This document shows, piece after piece, positions 12,999 to 20,044 of a stretch of 46,719 nt of DNA; within the stretch, counting starts at the first letter, position 1; each line of letters begins with the position of its first letter. Under the pieces are notes generated by a model. That model searched no databases and was not told the origin of the DNA. It saw only the letters and a list, made by a program, of their open reading frames with translations. The stretch spans positions 1 through 46,719 of the forward strand of contig CAIJPE010000125.1 in assembly GCA_903822435.1 (NCBI GenBank), given 5' to 3'. Both the position numbers and the translations under genes were made by a program. Source of the DNA: an uncultured beta proteobacterium. GTDB lineage: Bacteria; Pseudomonadota; Gammaproteobacteria; Burkholderiales; Burkholderiaceae_C.

Positions 12999-14033
12999 CT
13001 AGGCTCCGGCGCGCTCGAACGGGTACCGCACGCCCACTTCCCGCCGCAAGGCGTCCAGCCAGCCCGACAAGGCCAGCGACTCGGCGTGGGGCATGCGCGG
13101 GCATTCGATGAGTCCTCCGCGGATGGCCTGCATGGCCGCCTCGATCTCGTACTCGAAGCCGTTGACCCTCCAGGGTGCCTGCGCCGTCTGCGACGGCCGT
13201 CCGGGCTGCAGCAGTTCGGCAGCGGTGGCTTCCCAGAAGTTGCGCGGCACGCGGATCTCGCCCTCGGTGCCACCGATGCGCAAGGCGTTGTCCGAGGCCT
13301 GGTCGAAGGCGCACGTGAAGCTCGCCTCCACCCCACCGGGAAATCCGAGCCGGGCCTGCACGTGCTGGTCCACCCCGCTGGGCGCCAGCTGGCCGCTGGC
13401 CTGCAGTGAAGAAGGCTCGGGGCAGTGGCCCCACGCCGCGGCCAGGGCCCAGCGGGTGACGGCCAGGTTGTAGATGCCGATGTCGAGCAGGCAACCGCCA
13501 GCCCGCCGCGGGTCGAAGAGCCGGCTGTGGGCCTGGTAGGGCACCTGGAAGCAGAAGCTGGAGTGGATGCTGCGGAGCTCACCGATGGCGCCCGCCTGCA
13601 GCCAGTGGGCGACCTGGGCATACAGCGGCAGGAAGCGTGTCCACAGGGCCTCCATCAGAAACACGCGTTGGCCGGTCGATTGCGCCACCAGCCGGCGGGT
13701 CTGTGCCAGGGTGGGCGTGAGGGGCTTCTCGCACAACACGGGCTTGCCGGCGTCCAGGCAGGCGCTGGCGAAATCTGCATGGCTGTCGTGTGGCGAGGCG
13801 ATGTACACCGCGTCCACCTCGTTGCTGGCCAGCAGCCCGGACAGCGAGACATGGACCGTCGGGGCGGCCTCGCCAGGCGTCTGACAGCGTTGCGCAAAGG
13901 CCGTAGCCTTGGCCGTCTCACGCGCCCAGACAGCAGCCAGGCGGGCCCCCGGCGCCCCTTCCAGGGCCCGGGCAAAGCGCTGCGCGATCGCGCCCGGCGC
14001 GATGACTCCCCAGCCGAACGCGGTGGTATTCAG
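12999..14033 (-). CDS. Gfo/Idh/MocA family NAD(P)-dependent oxidoreductase, probable CTG start
   Basis: The first canonical start in this frame is a GTG at 13817, which gives 272 residues and no dinucleotide-binding site. Reading further upstream, the frame stays open and encodes the missing Rossmann start, [20 protein letters not shown], up to a CTG at 14031-14033 that overlaps the stop of the upstream peptidase gene by four bases (CTGA). From that codon the protein has 344 residues, normal for the family. EKPLT (about residue 102) is the conserved EKP motif, and the C-terminal alpha/beta domain follows ([11 protein letters not shown]). No ATG, GTG or TTG lies between the preceding in-frame stop and 13817. 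The substrate, probably a sugar or cyclic polyol, cannot be told. It converges with the M20 gene. Confidence 0.8.
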   Translation of the reverse strand: MNTTAFGWGVIAPGAIAQRFARALEGAPGARLAAVWARETAKATAFAQRCQTPGEAAPTVHVSLSGLLASNEVDAVYIASPHDSHADFASACLDAGKPVLCEKPLTPTLAQTRRLVAQSTGQRVFLMEALWTRFLPLYAQVAHWLQAGAIGELRSIHSSFCFQVPYQAHSRLFDPRRAGGCLLDIGIYNLAVTRWALAAAWGHCPEPSSLQASGQLAPSGVDQHVQARLGFPGGVEASFTCAFDQASDNALRIGGTEGEIRVPRNFWEATAAELLQPGRPSQTAQAPWRVNGFEYEIEAAMQAIRGGLIECPRMPHAESLALSGWLDALRREVGVRYPFERAGA

Positions 14034-15742
14034 GGGACCCCGATGTCCAGCGTGAAGGTGCCCACCCGGCAGCTGCCGAGCTGCACGCGCAGGCTGCCGC
14101 TGCCGGCGGTCACCAGCGAGACGAAGCGCTCGTGCCCGTTGCCGCGCGTCCAGGGCGAGAACACACTGGCCCCGCCGTACAGCCCGCCGCCCCAGCCGTC
14201 CAGGTGCCCGATTTCAACCACCGCTTCGGTGGGTGCGAGCAGCGTGGCGCCCGTGGGCTGCACGGTCAGTCGCAGCGGCTCCACGTGCGGCAGGGAGGCC
14301 GCCGAAGCGATGCCGGCGGTGCCCAGGTAGCCCGTGTTCGAGATCCGGATGTCGGTGCGCGTGTGGCCCCCGTTGCGCTCCTGGCGCACCACGTCCACGT
14401 GGACCTGGGGCGTCAGCGCGGCCACGCGCAGGAACGCCGCGCTCTGGGTGGCGCAGGTGTCGGCGAGCCGCTCGTAGGGCGGGTTCCAGATGCCCACGCG
14501 GGGGTCGAAGCCGTGCAGTTCGACATCGCCCAGCTGTGGGTGCCGCGCCGGGGTCCAGCCCTTGAAGATGCGGCTGCCGTTGTGCTGGCGGTCGAACTCG
14601 GCGAGGGCCCGCAGGTCCTTGCGCGTGAGCTTCGAATAATGGTCGACGAAGGGCTTCTTGCGCTCGATGCCCAGCTGCTTGAACAGGTCCCACAGTTCCA
14701 CCACGTAGGCCAGCGCGCCGCGCTGGTGGTAGGCGTAGTCGGTCAGGTCGCCGTGCAGGGGCTTTTCGGGTTCGTAGAGGAACTCGTGGAAGCCGCTGAC
14801 CGTGGCGTAGCCGGTGTGTTCGGTCATCCAGGCCTCGACCTGCTCGAAGAGGGCCAGGTCGCTCGGGTTCATCTTCGCATCGGGCTTGTCGCCCAGGGGC
14901 CGGATGAGCACGCCGCCGAAGGTGTGCAGGTTCAGCCACACCATGATGTTGGGGTGTGCCGTGGCGAAGTCGAGCACGGCGCGCGTCTCAGGGGCGCTGC
15001 CCGGGTAGTGGCCGGCGCCGGCCTGCTGCGGCTCGGGTGCCCAGGAGAAGGGGAAGTTGCGGTTGAAGTCGTACAGGTTGTCCGAGATGAAGTTGGGCTC
15101 GGGGATGGTGCGTCCGTCGAAGTTGGCGATATGGCCTTCGGGATACAGCTTGTAGTAGGGGCCGGGGTCTTCCGCCAGGCGCGCCACCATCACCGCGGGC
15201 ACCAGCGGCTGGCCGTCTTCGCCGCGCAGTTCCACCAGTTCGCCGGCGGGGTCGATCTGGCGCATGTAGCCGGTCTGCCCATCGCCATCGACATCGCTTG
15301 AAACCCAGTGCGCATGGCCCTGCTGCGGCCGATCGTCCACCGGGCTGGACCGCACGTAGCGGCCGCGCTTGAGCACCTGTTCGGCACCATCGGGAGACAT
15401 GCGCGGCACCACGTAGAACAGCGTGTTGCGGATGGCCTGCGCCATGTGCGCGGGCAGCGGTTTGCCGCCGGCCTGGTCGGCTCCGCCGTAGATGGCCAGC
15501 ACGTCTTCGGCGATGGCCAGGGCCACGCTGGAGCCGCAGACCTCGCTGGCGTGCATGTTGCCGTCAACCCACACCGCCGGGCCGGCCTGCTCGGGGTTGC
15601 GGCCGATGGTGAGGATGGGGATGTCGCGGCCCTCGGCGCTCTGGCCGAGGGTGCCCAGCCGTGCGAAGTCGGGGTGTTGTGCAGCCCAGGCTTGCAACTG
15701 CGCCAGCACGCCGGCGTGATCGAGGTACGTCTGACGAAACAT
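14030..15742 (-). CDS. M14 family zinc carboxypeptidase
   Basis: A 570-residue protein of the M14 peptidase family. Zinc ligands are H64 and E67 in [10 protein letters not shown] and H273 in [16 protein letters not shown] (about 225) holds the substrate-binding Asn-Arg; the general-base glutamate is E349 in [10 protein letters not shown] loop near residues 150-156 (DVDGDGQ) resembles a calcium-binding EF-hand-like loop. The last 120 residues look like an all-beta extension. No signal peptide is visible, so it is probably cytoplasmic. AGGA precedes the ATG. It is followed by the oxidoreductase gene with a four-base overlap, so the two are co-translated. It diverges from the riboswitch-controlled dehydrogenase gene. 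The peptide substrate is unknown. Confidence 0.88.
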   Translation of the reverse strand: MFRQTYLDHAGVLAQLQAWAAQHPDFARLGTLGQSAEGRDIPILTIGRNPEQAGPAVWVDGNMHASEVCGSSVALAIAEDVLAIYGGADQAGGKPLPAHMAQAIRNTLFYVVPRMSPDGAEQVLKRGRYVRSSPVDDRPQQGHAHWVSSDVDGDGQTGYMRQIDPAGELVELRGEDGQPLVPAVMVARLAEDPGPYYKLYPEGHIANFDGRTIPEPNFISDNLYDFNRNFPFSWAPEPQQAGAGHYPGSAPETRAVLDFATAHPNIMVWLNLHTFGGVLIRPLGDKPDAKMNPSDLALFEQVEAWMTEHTGYATVSGFHEFLYEPEKPLHGDLTDYAYHQRGALAYVVELWDLFKQLGIERKKPFVDHYSKLTRKDLRALAEFDRQHNGSRIFKGWTPARHPQLGDVELHGFDPRVGIWNPPYERLADTCATQSAAFLRVAALTPQVHVDVVRQERNGGHTRTDIRISNTGYLGTAGIASAASLPHVEPLRLTVQPTGATLLAPTEAVVEIGHLDGWGGGLYGGASVFSPWTRGNGHERFVSLVTAGSGSLRVQLGSCRVGTFTLDIGVP

Positions 15743-15846
15743 GCGGTGTCCTGTGTGGGGCGCGGGCGGCCTCCGGTCTGCGGATTGTCACCCGATGCCC
15801 GCAGGGGCCGCACCGGGAAGTTGAATCGGGGCCGCGTTCTTGGTAG

Positions 15847-16036
15847 GATGCGAAATGCAGGAGAGTGCCGGGCCTGCCCGGCCACCGAAGGCGCAAACTC
15901 CCATGAACGCTCAGGTCCCGTACTGCACACCCATCTTGCCGTCTGGAGAGCCGTCACACCCGTGACGCACCGAAGGAGCAAGGCAGCGGCCGCCGGCCGG
16001 TGCTGAATCTCTCAGGTATCAAGGACAGAGGGAGCG
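15847..16036 (+). ncRNA. Tandem glycine riboswitch
   Basis: Two glycine aptamers in a row, in the leader of the dehydrogenase gene at 16088. Aptamer 1 (about 15856-15927) has GGAGAGTGCC, CACCGAAGGCGCAA and CGCTCAGGTCCCG, closed by TGCAG (15856-15860) with CTGCA (15923-15927). A GATG/CATC pair (15847-15850 with 15932-15935) encloses it and fits the P0 leader kink-turn helix. Aptamer 2 (about 15938-16036) has CTGGAGAGCC, CACCGAAGGAGCAA, CTCTCAGGTATCAAGGAC and AGAGG. These are the conserved core elements of the Rfam glycine class. The RNA binds glycine and usually turns the downstream gene on. Confidence 0.93.
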
Positions 16037-16039
16037 GCA

Positions 16040-16063
16040 AGCCCACGCACAGCGTCGTGGGCT
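16040..16063 (+). promoter_or_regulatory. Hairpin between riboswitch and start codon (expression platform candidate)
   Basis: AGCCCACG (16040-16047) and CGTGGGCT (16056-16063) form a perfect eight-pair stem with an eight-base loop, directly after aptamer 2 and 14 bases before the GGAG of the dehydrogenase gene. The sequence after it (GCGTTGTTCC) is only mildly T-rich. It could act as a terminator or by exposing the ribosome binding site; the sequence alone does not decide. Confidence 0.6.
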
Positions 16064-16087
16064 GCGTTGTTCCTCTGGAGTTCCTTC

Positions 16088-17389
16088 ATGAAAGTCATCG
16101 TCCTGGGCGCCGGCCTGCTCGGCGTCACGTCGGCCTATTTCCTGCGCCAGCAGGGCCACGACGTCACCGTGGTCGACCGGCAAGCCGCCGCAGCCGCTGA
16201 AACCAGCTTTGCCAACGGCGGCCAGATCTCGGTCAGCCACGCCGAGCCCTGGGCCAACCCGGGCGCGCCGCTGAAGCTGCTGAAGTGGCTGGGCCAGGAA
16301 GACGCACCGTTGCTCTTCCGCCTGCGGGCCGACATGCGCCAGTGGCTGTGGGGCCTGCAGTTCCTGCGCGAATGCACGCCGGCCCGCACGCGCCGCAACA
16401 TCCGGCAGATCGTCAGCCTGGGCACCTACAGCCGCGACACCCTGCAACAGCTGCGCCGCGACATCGGCATCAGCTACCACGAGCGCACCCAGGGCATCCT
16501 GCACTTCTACACCAGCGAGAAGGAGTTCGCCGCTGCCGAGGCTCCCGCTGCGCAGATGCGCGCGCTGGGTTGCGACCGGCGCGTCATTTCGGCCGACGAG
16601 GCCGTGCGCATCGAACCGGCCCTGCGCCACGTGCGGGCACAACTGGCGGGTGCCACCTACACGCATGAAGACGAATCGGGTGATGCCAACCTCTTCGCCC
16701 GCGAGCTCGTCAAGCGCTGCGAGGCCGATGGCGTGCAATTCCTGATGAGCCACACCGTGACCGCGCTGCGCGAGGCGGGCGGGCAGATCGACCACGTCGA
16801 AGCGACCGATTCGGAAGGCCGCTTCCGCAAGCTGACGGCCGATGCCTATGTGCTGGCGATGGGGTCGCTGAGCCCGCTGCTGGCCAAGCCGCTGGGCATC
16901 GAGCTGCCCATCTACCCGGCCAAGGGCTATTCGGTGACCATGCCCGTGAAGGACGCGTCGATGGCGCACCAGGTCTCGCTGACGGACGACGAGTACAAGC
17001 TCGTCTTCTCGCGACTGGGCGACCGCCTGCGCATCGCCGGCACGGCCGAGCTCAACGGCTACGACCGCGACCTCAACCGCGTGCGCTGCGAGGCCATCGT
17101 CAACCGCGTGGAGCAGTTGTTCCCCGGTGCGGGCGATGTCGCGCAGGCCCAGTTCTGGACCGGCCTGCGTCCGGCCACGCCCAGCAACGTGCCCATCATC
17201 GGGCGCTCGAAGGTGCACAACCTGTTCCTGAACACGGGCCACGGCACGCTGGGCTGGACGCACTCCTGCGGCTCGGGCAAGAGCATCGCGCGCATCGTCA
17301 GCGGGCTGCAGCCAGAGGTGGACTTCGCCTTTGTCGGGCAGGCTGCCGGCGCGGGTGGCGCCTGGGCGCCGAGCCCGGCCCGGGCTTGA
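16088..17389 (+). CDS. dadA: D-amino-acid dehydrogenase, small subunit type (FAD)
   Basis: A 433-residue member of the DadA branch of the DAO family, which oxidatively deaminates D-amino acids and passes electrons to the respiratory chain. The FAD-binding GAGLLG starts at residue 7 of MKVIVLGAGLLGVTSAYFL; the conserved C-terminal FAD part is GLRPATPSNVPIIGRSKVHNLFLNTGHGTLGWTHSCGSGK. The start at 16088 was chosen over an in-frame upstream start at 16067 because GGAG precedes it and the Rossmann motif starts immediately. A tandem glycine riboswitch precedes it, which suggests that glycine, or a metabolite that travels with it, is a physiological substrate or signal. The last 15 residues are an Ala/Gly/Pro tail. 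Convergent with the lysR gene that follows. Confidence 0.88.
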   Translation: MKVIVLGAGLLGVTSAYFLRQQGHDVTVVDRQAAAAAETSFANGGQISVSHAEPWANPGAPLKLLKWLGQEDAPLLFRLRADMRQWLWGLQFLRECTPARTRRNIRQIVSLGTYSRDTLQQLRRDIGISYHERTQGILHFYTSEKEFAAAEAPAAQMRALGCDRRVISADEAVRIEPALRHVRAQLAGATYTHEDESGDANLFARELVKRCEADGVQFLMSHTVTALREAGGQIDHVEATDSEGRFRKLTADAYVLAMGSLSPLLAKPLGIELPIYPAKGYSVTMPVKDASMAHQVSLTDDEYKLVFSRLGDRLRIAGTAELNGYDRDLNRVRCEAIVNRVEQLFPGAGDVAQAQFWTGLRPATPSNVPIIGRSKVHNLFLNTGHGTLGWTHSCGSGKSIARIVSGLQPEVDFAFVGQAAGAGGAWAPSPARA

Positions 17390-17403
17390 ATCGTCAAGCC
17401 CGG
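17380..17403. terminator. Bidirectional hairpin built from two convergent stop codons
   Basis: CCGGGCTTGA (17380-17389) and TCAAGCCCGG (17394-17403) form a perfect 10-pair stem with the loop ATCG. The TGA of the dehydrogenase gene and the TGA of the LysR gene, which lie four bases apart, are part of the two arms. Neither strand has a T run after the stem, so it is not a textbook intrinsic terminator, but the position between convergent genes supports that role. Confidence 0.6.
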
Positions 17404-18302
17404 TCGGTGCCGGGCTTGGCCGCCAGCTGGGTGAGCCCTTCGACGAAGGCCACCGCGGCAGGCGTCAGGCTGCGGCCCGGCGCAGAGTAGATCTGCACAT
17501 CGCGCTCGAACACCGGCGCCACCAAGGGGCACAGCACCAGACCCCAGGCCTTCGCCAGCGGATCGCCGTAGGTGGGCACCACGGTCACGCCCAGACCCGC
17601 GGCCACCAGCCCCAGCGCGGTGCTGACATAGGCCACCGTGTGGGCCGGCACGGGCAGCAGGCCCCGCGGCGCCAGCAGGGGCTCCAGCCAGCGCATGAAG
17701 TCGCGCGTGGGCGAGATGAACGGCACGCCCGAGAGGTCGGCCCAGCGCACCCTGGCGCCCGCGGCCAGCGGGTGTTTGGCCGGGCACACCAGCCAGTGGC
17801 GGTCCCGCAGCAACACGCGGCGCTGGATGTCGGCGCTGGAAGGCACCTCCACCCCGATCGCCAGCTCGACCTCGCCCGACAGCACCTGGGCCACCAACTG
17901 ATCCGTCGGGGTGTCGTGCAGTTCGATCGCCACCCCGGGATGCTGATGATGGAAGGCGGCAATGGCGCGCGCGCCCAGCGTGGAGGCCATCAGCTGCGGC
18001 ATGGCCAGCCGGAGGCGGCCGCGGCTCTTGTCGCGAAGGGCGGCCACGGCCGCCGCCCCCTGTTCGAGTTCGGCCAGCACGCGCGTGGCGTAGGGCAGCA
18101 ACTCCTGGCCGGCTTCGGTCAGCACCACGCGGCGCGTGTGGCGGTCGAACAGGCGCGCGCCGATCTCTCGTTCGAGTTCGCGCACCAGCACCGACAGCGC
18201 GCTCTGCGTCAGGTGCATGCGAGCGGCGGCGGCGGTGAAGCTGCCCAGCTCGGCCACGGCCACGCAGGCGCGCAGCTGTCTCAGGGACAGGTTCTTGTTC
18301 AT
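17394..18302 (-). CDS. LysR-family transcriptional regulator
   Basis: A 302-residue LTTR. The N-terminal winged helix-turn-helix is NLSLRQLRACVAVAELGSFT followed by AAARMHLTQSALSVLVRELEREIGARLFDR; the effector-binding domain follows (LRLAMPQLMASTLGARAI, VELAIGVEVPS). It diverges from the VOC/hydrolase/monooxygenase/Bug operon, and the 70-base gap holds a perfect LTTR-type inverted repeat at 18328-18345. The usual arrangement is that such a protein autorepresses its own gene and activates the divergent operon when the catabolic substrate is present. Ligand unknown. Confidence 0.92.
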   Translation of the reverse strand: MNKNLSLRQLRACVAVAELGSFTAAAARMHLTQSALSVLVRELEREIGARLFDRHTRRVVLTEAGQELLPYATRVLAELEQGAAAVAALRDKSRGRLRLAMPQLMASTLGARAIAAFHHQHPGVAIELHDTPTDQLVAQVLSGEVELAIGVEVPSSADIQRRVLLRDRHWLVCPAKHPLAAGARVRWADLSGVPFISPTRDFMRWLEPLLAPRGLLPVPAHTVAYVSTALGLVAAGLGVTVVPTYGDPLAKAWGLVLCPLVAPVFERDVQIYSAPGRSLTPAAVAFVEGLTQLAAKPGTDRA

Positions 18303-18327
18303 ACGAACACATCATGAATGCATGAAA

Positions 18328-18345
18328 ATGATTCGATTGAATCAT
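18328..18345. promoter_or_regulatory. LysR-type operator in the divergent promoter
   Basis: ATGATTC and GAATCAT are a perfect inverted repeat around GATT, and the site contains the LTTR T-N11-A pattern (T18329, A18341). It lies 26 bases before the lysR ATG and 28 before the VOC gene start, the expected place for a shared regulatory site. Confidence 0.55.
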
Positions 18346-18372
18346 GAGTGCAGCGGGCTTCCAATGGGGCCC

Positions 18373-18891
18373 ATGACCGCAGACTCTCGCCTTTCGGGGG
18401 CACCCGTGCCCATCCACGGCCTGCACCATTTCGCCTGGCGCTGCCGCAATGCCGAGCAGACACGCCAGTTCTACGAAGAGCTGCTGGGCCTGCCGCTGGT
18501 GCATGTGATCCGCGCCGACCACGTGCCCTCCACCGGTGAGTACTGCCCCTACGTGCACCTGTTCTTCCGCCTGGGCGACGGCTCGACCATCGCCTTCTTC
18601 GACCTGGGGGACGACACCGCGGCCGAGCCCTCGCCGAACACGCCGGCCTGGGTGAACCACATCGCGCTGCGTGTCGGTTCGCTCGAAGCGCTGCAGGCCG
18701 CGCGCCTGCGGCTGCTGCAGGCCGGCGTGGAGGTGCTCGGACCGACCGACCACCACATCATCCAGTCGATCTACTTCTTCGACCCCAACGGCCTGCGCCT
18801 GGAACTCACCGTGCCGACGGTGCCCGAGTCCGAGATGCAGCGGCTGGCCGCCCTCGCGCACGCCGACCTGTCGGCCTGGACGGCGCGGTGA
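18373..18891 (+). CDS. VOC-family protein (glyoxalase/extradiol dioxygenase fold)
   Basis: A 172-residue single-copy vicinal-oxygen-chelate protein. The paired beta-alpha-beta modules are seen in IHGLHHFAWRCRNAEQTRQFYEELLG and in NHIALRVGSLEALQAARLRL. Likely metal ligands are the histidine in LHHFAW, the histidine in WVNHIALRV and the glutamate in GLRLELTVP. Such proteins include ring-cleaving dioxygenases, glyoxalases and isomerases, so the reaction is not fixed. An ATG nine bases upstream (18364) is an alternative start; neither has a strong binding site. First gene of the four-gene operon; its stop overlaps the GTG of the next gene. Divergent from lysR. Confidence 0.85.
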   Translation: MTADSRLSGAPVPIHGLHHFAWRCRNAEQTRQFYEELLGLPLVHVIRADHVPSTGEYCPYVHLFFRLGDGSTIAFFDLGDDTAAEPSPNTPAWVNHIALRVGSLEALQAARLRLLQAGVEVLGPTDHHIIQSIYFFDPNGLRLELTVPTVPESEMQRLAALAHADLSAWTAR

Positions 18892-20039
18892 GCAGCCCCC
18901 GCTCCAACACCGGCGAACTGCGCCTGGCCGCCATCGACGTCAAGCCCGGGGCCGTTATGGAAAGCCAGTCGGGCCTGCAGATGCTGCGCCCGCGCATCTG
19001 GGGCGCCTGGCGCGAGCCGGTGGCGCGCAGCCGTGTGGCGGCCATCGTCATGCACCCGGCCAGCAACTTCATGGGCCACTACCTGATCGAGCCGCTGGCC
19101 GCGCGCGGGGTGGCCTGCATGGGCCTGAACAGCCGCTATGCGGGCAACGACACCGTGCTGCTGATGGAGCGCGTGATCCAGGACCTGGGTGCCGGTGTGG
19201 CCTACCTCCGCGAACAAGGCTACGCCAAGGTGCTGTTGATCGGCAATTCGGGTGGCGCCGCGCTGAGCAGCTTCTACGCGGCGCAGTCGCAAGGCATCAC
19301 CGCCTCCGAGTTCCTGCACGGCGGGCCCACCCATCTGGTGCCGGTCGACTTGCCGCCGGTGGACGGCCTGGCCCTGTGCGCCGCCCACGAAGGGCGCTCG
19401 CGGCTGCTGGCGCGCTGGATCGACCCTGCGGTGATCGACGAGCAGGATCCGCTGGCCAGCGACCCATCGCTCGACCTGTATGGCAGTGCCGTATCGCCGC
19501 CGTACGACGCGGTCTTTCTGCAGCGATTCATGCAGGGTCAAGCCGCTCGGCTGGCACGCATCGAGGCGTGGGTCGGCCAGCGCCTGGCCACCTTGCGAGC
19601 GGCCTATGGCGCCGGGTCGCCGGCAGCCGACCAGGTGTTCACCCTGCACCGCACGCACGCCGACCCACGCTGCCTGGACCTCAGCCTGGACGCCAACGAC
19701 CGCGCGGTGGGCAGCGTCTGGGGTGACCCGAAGATCGTCAACGCCAGCGCCTACGCCATGGGCCGCGTGAGTTCTTTGACCGGCTTTCTGTCGCAGTGGT
19801 CGTCGCGTTCCCCGGCGGACGGCCCGGCCAATCTGACACGCTGCACGCACCCCGTGCTGCTGCTGAATTACACCGCCGACCAGAGCACCTTCCCCAGCAC
19901 GCGGGATGCCTGGATCGCCGCGGCGCCCGGGCGCCTGCGCTCCATCGACATCCGCGGCGGCAATCATTACCTGGCCGGCCAGCCCGCCCTGGTGGATCAG
20001 GTGGCCGACCACATCGCCGAATTCGCCCAGAGCCTTTGA
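18888..20039 (+). CDS. Alpha/beta hydrolase
   Basis: A 383-residue hydrolase. The nucleophile elbow is GNSGGAAL (serine in LLIGNSGGAALSSFY) and the oxyanion region is VMHPASNFMGHY near residue 55. A histidine in IRGGNHYLAGQPALVDQV near the C-terminus is the likely catalytic base and TADQS a likely site for the acid residue. The fold has a large lid insertion between about residues 150 and 290. It starts with a GTG that overlaps the VOC stop codon by four bases (GTGA), so the two are co-translated. In this context it probably hydrolyses a ring-fission or lactone intermediate; the exact substrate is inference. Confidence 0.82.
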   Translation: MSSPRSNTGELRLAAIDVKPGAVMESQSGLQMLRPRIWGAWREPVARSRVAAIVMHPASNFMGHYLIEPLAARGVACMGLNSRYAGNDTVLLMERVIQDLGAGVAYLREQGYAKVLLIGNSGGAALSSFYAAQSQGITASEFLHGGPTHLVPVDLPPVDGLALCAAHEGRSRLLARWIDPAVIDEQDPLASDPSLDLYGSAVSPPYDAVFLQRFMQGQAARLARIEAWVGQRLATLRAAYGAGSPAADQVFTLHRTHADPRCLDLSLDANDRAVGSVWGDPKIVNASAYAMGRVSSLTGFLSQWSSRSPADGPANLTRCTHPVLLLNYTADQSTFPSTRDAWIAAAPGRLRSIDIRGGNHYLAGQPALVDQVADHIAEFAQSL

Positions 20040-20044
20040 AGAAC

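Noticed and set aside
13425..14330. Long plus-strand frame of 301 codons over the oxidoreductase gene
   Set aside because: It is a shadow of the minus-strand genes: low-complexity translation and no domain, while the minus strand encodes complete conserved proteins.
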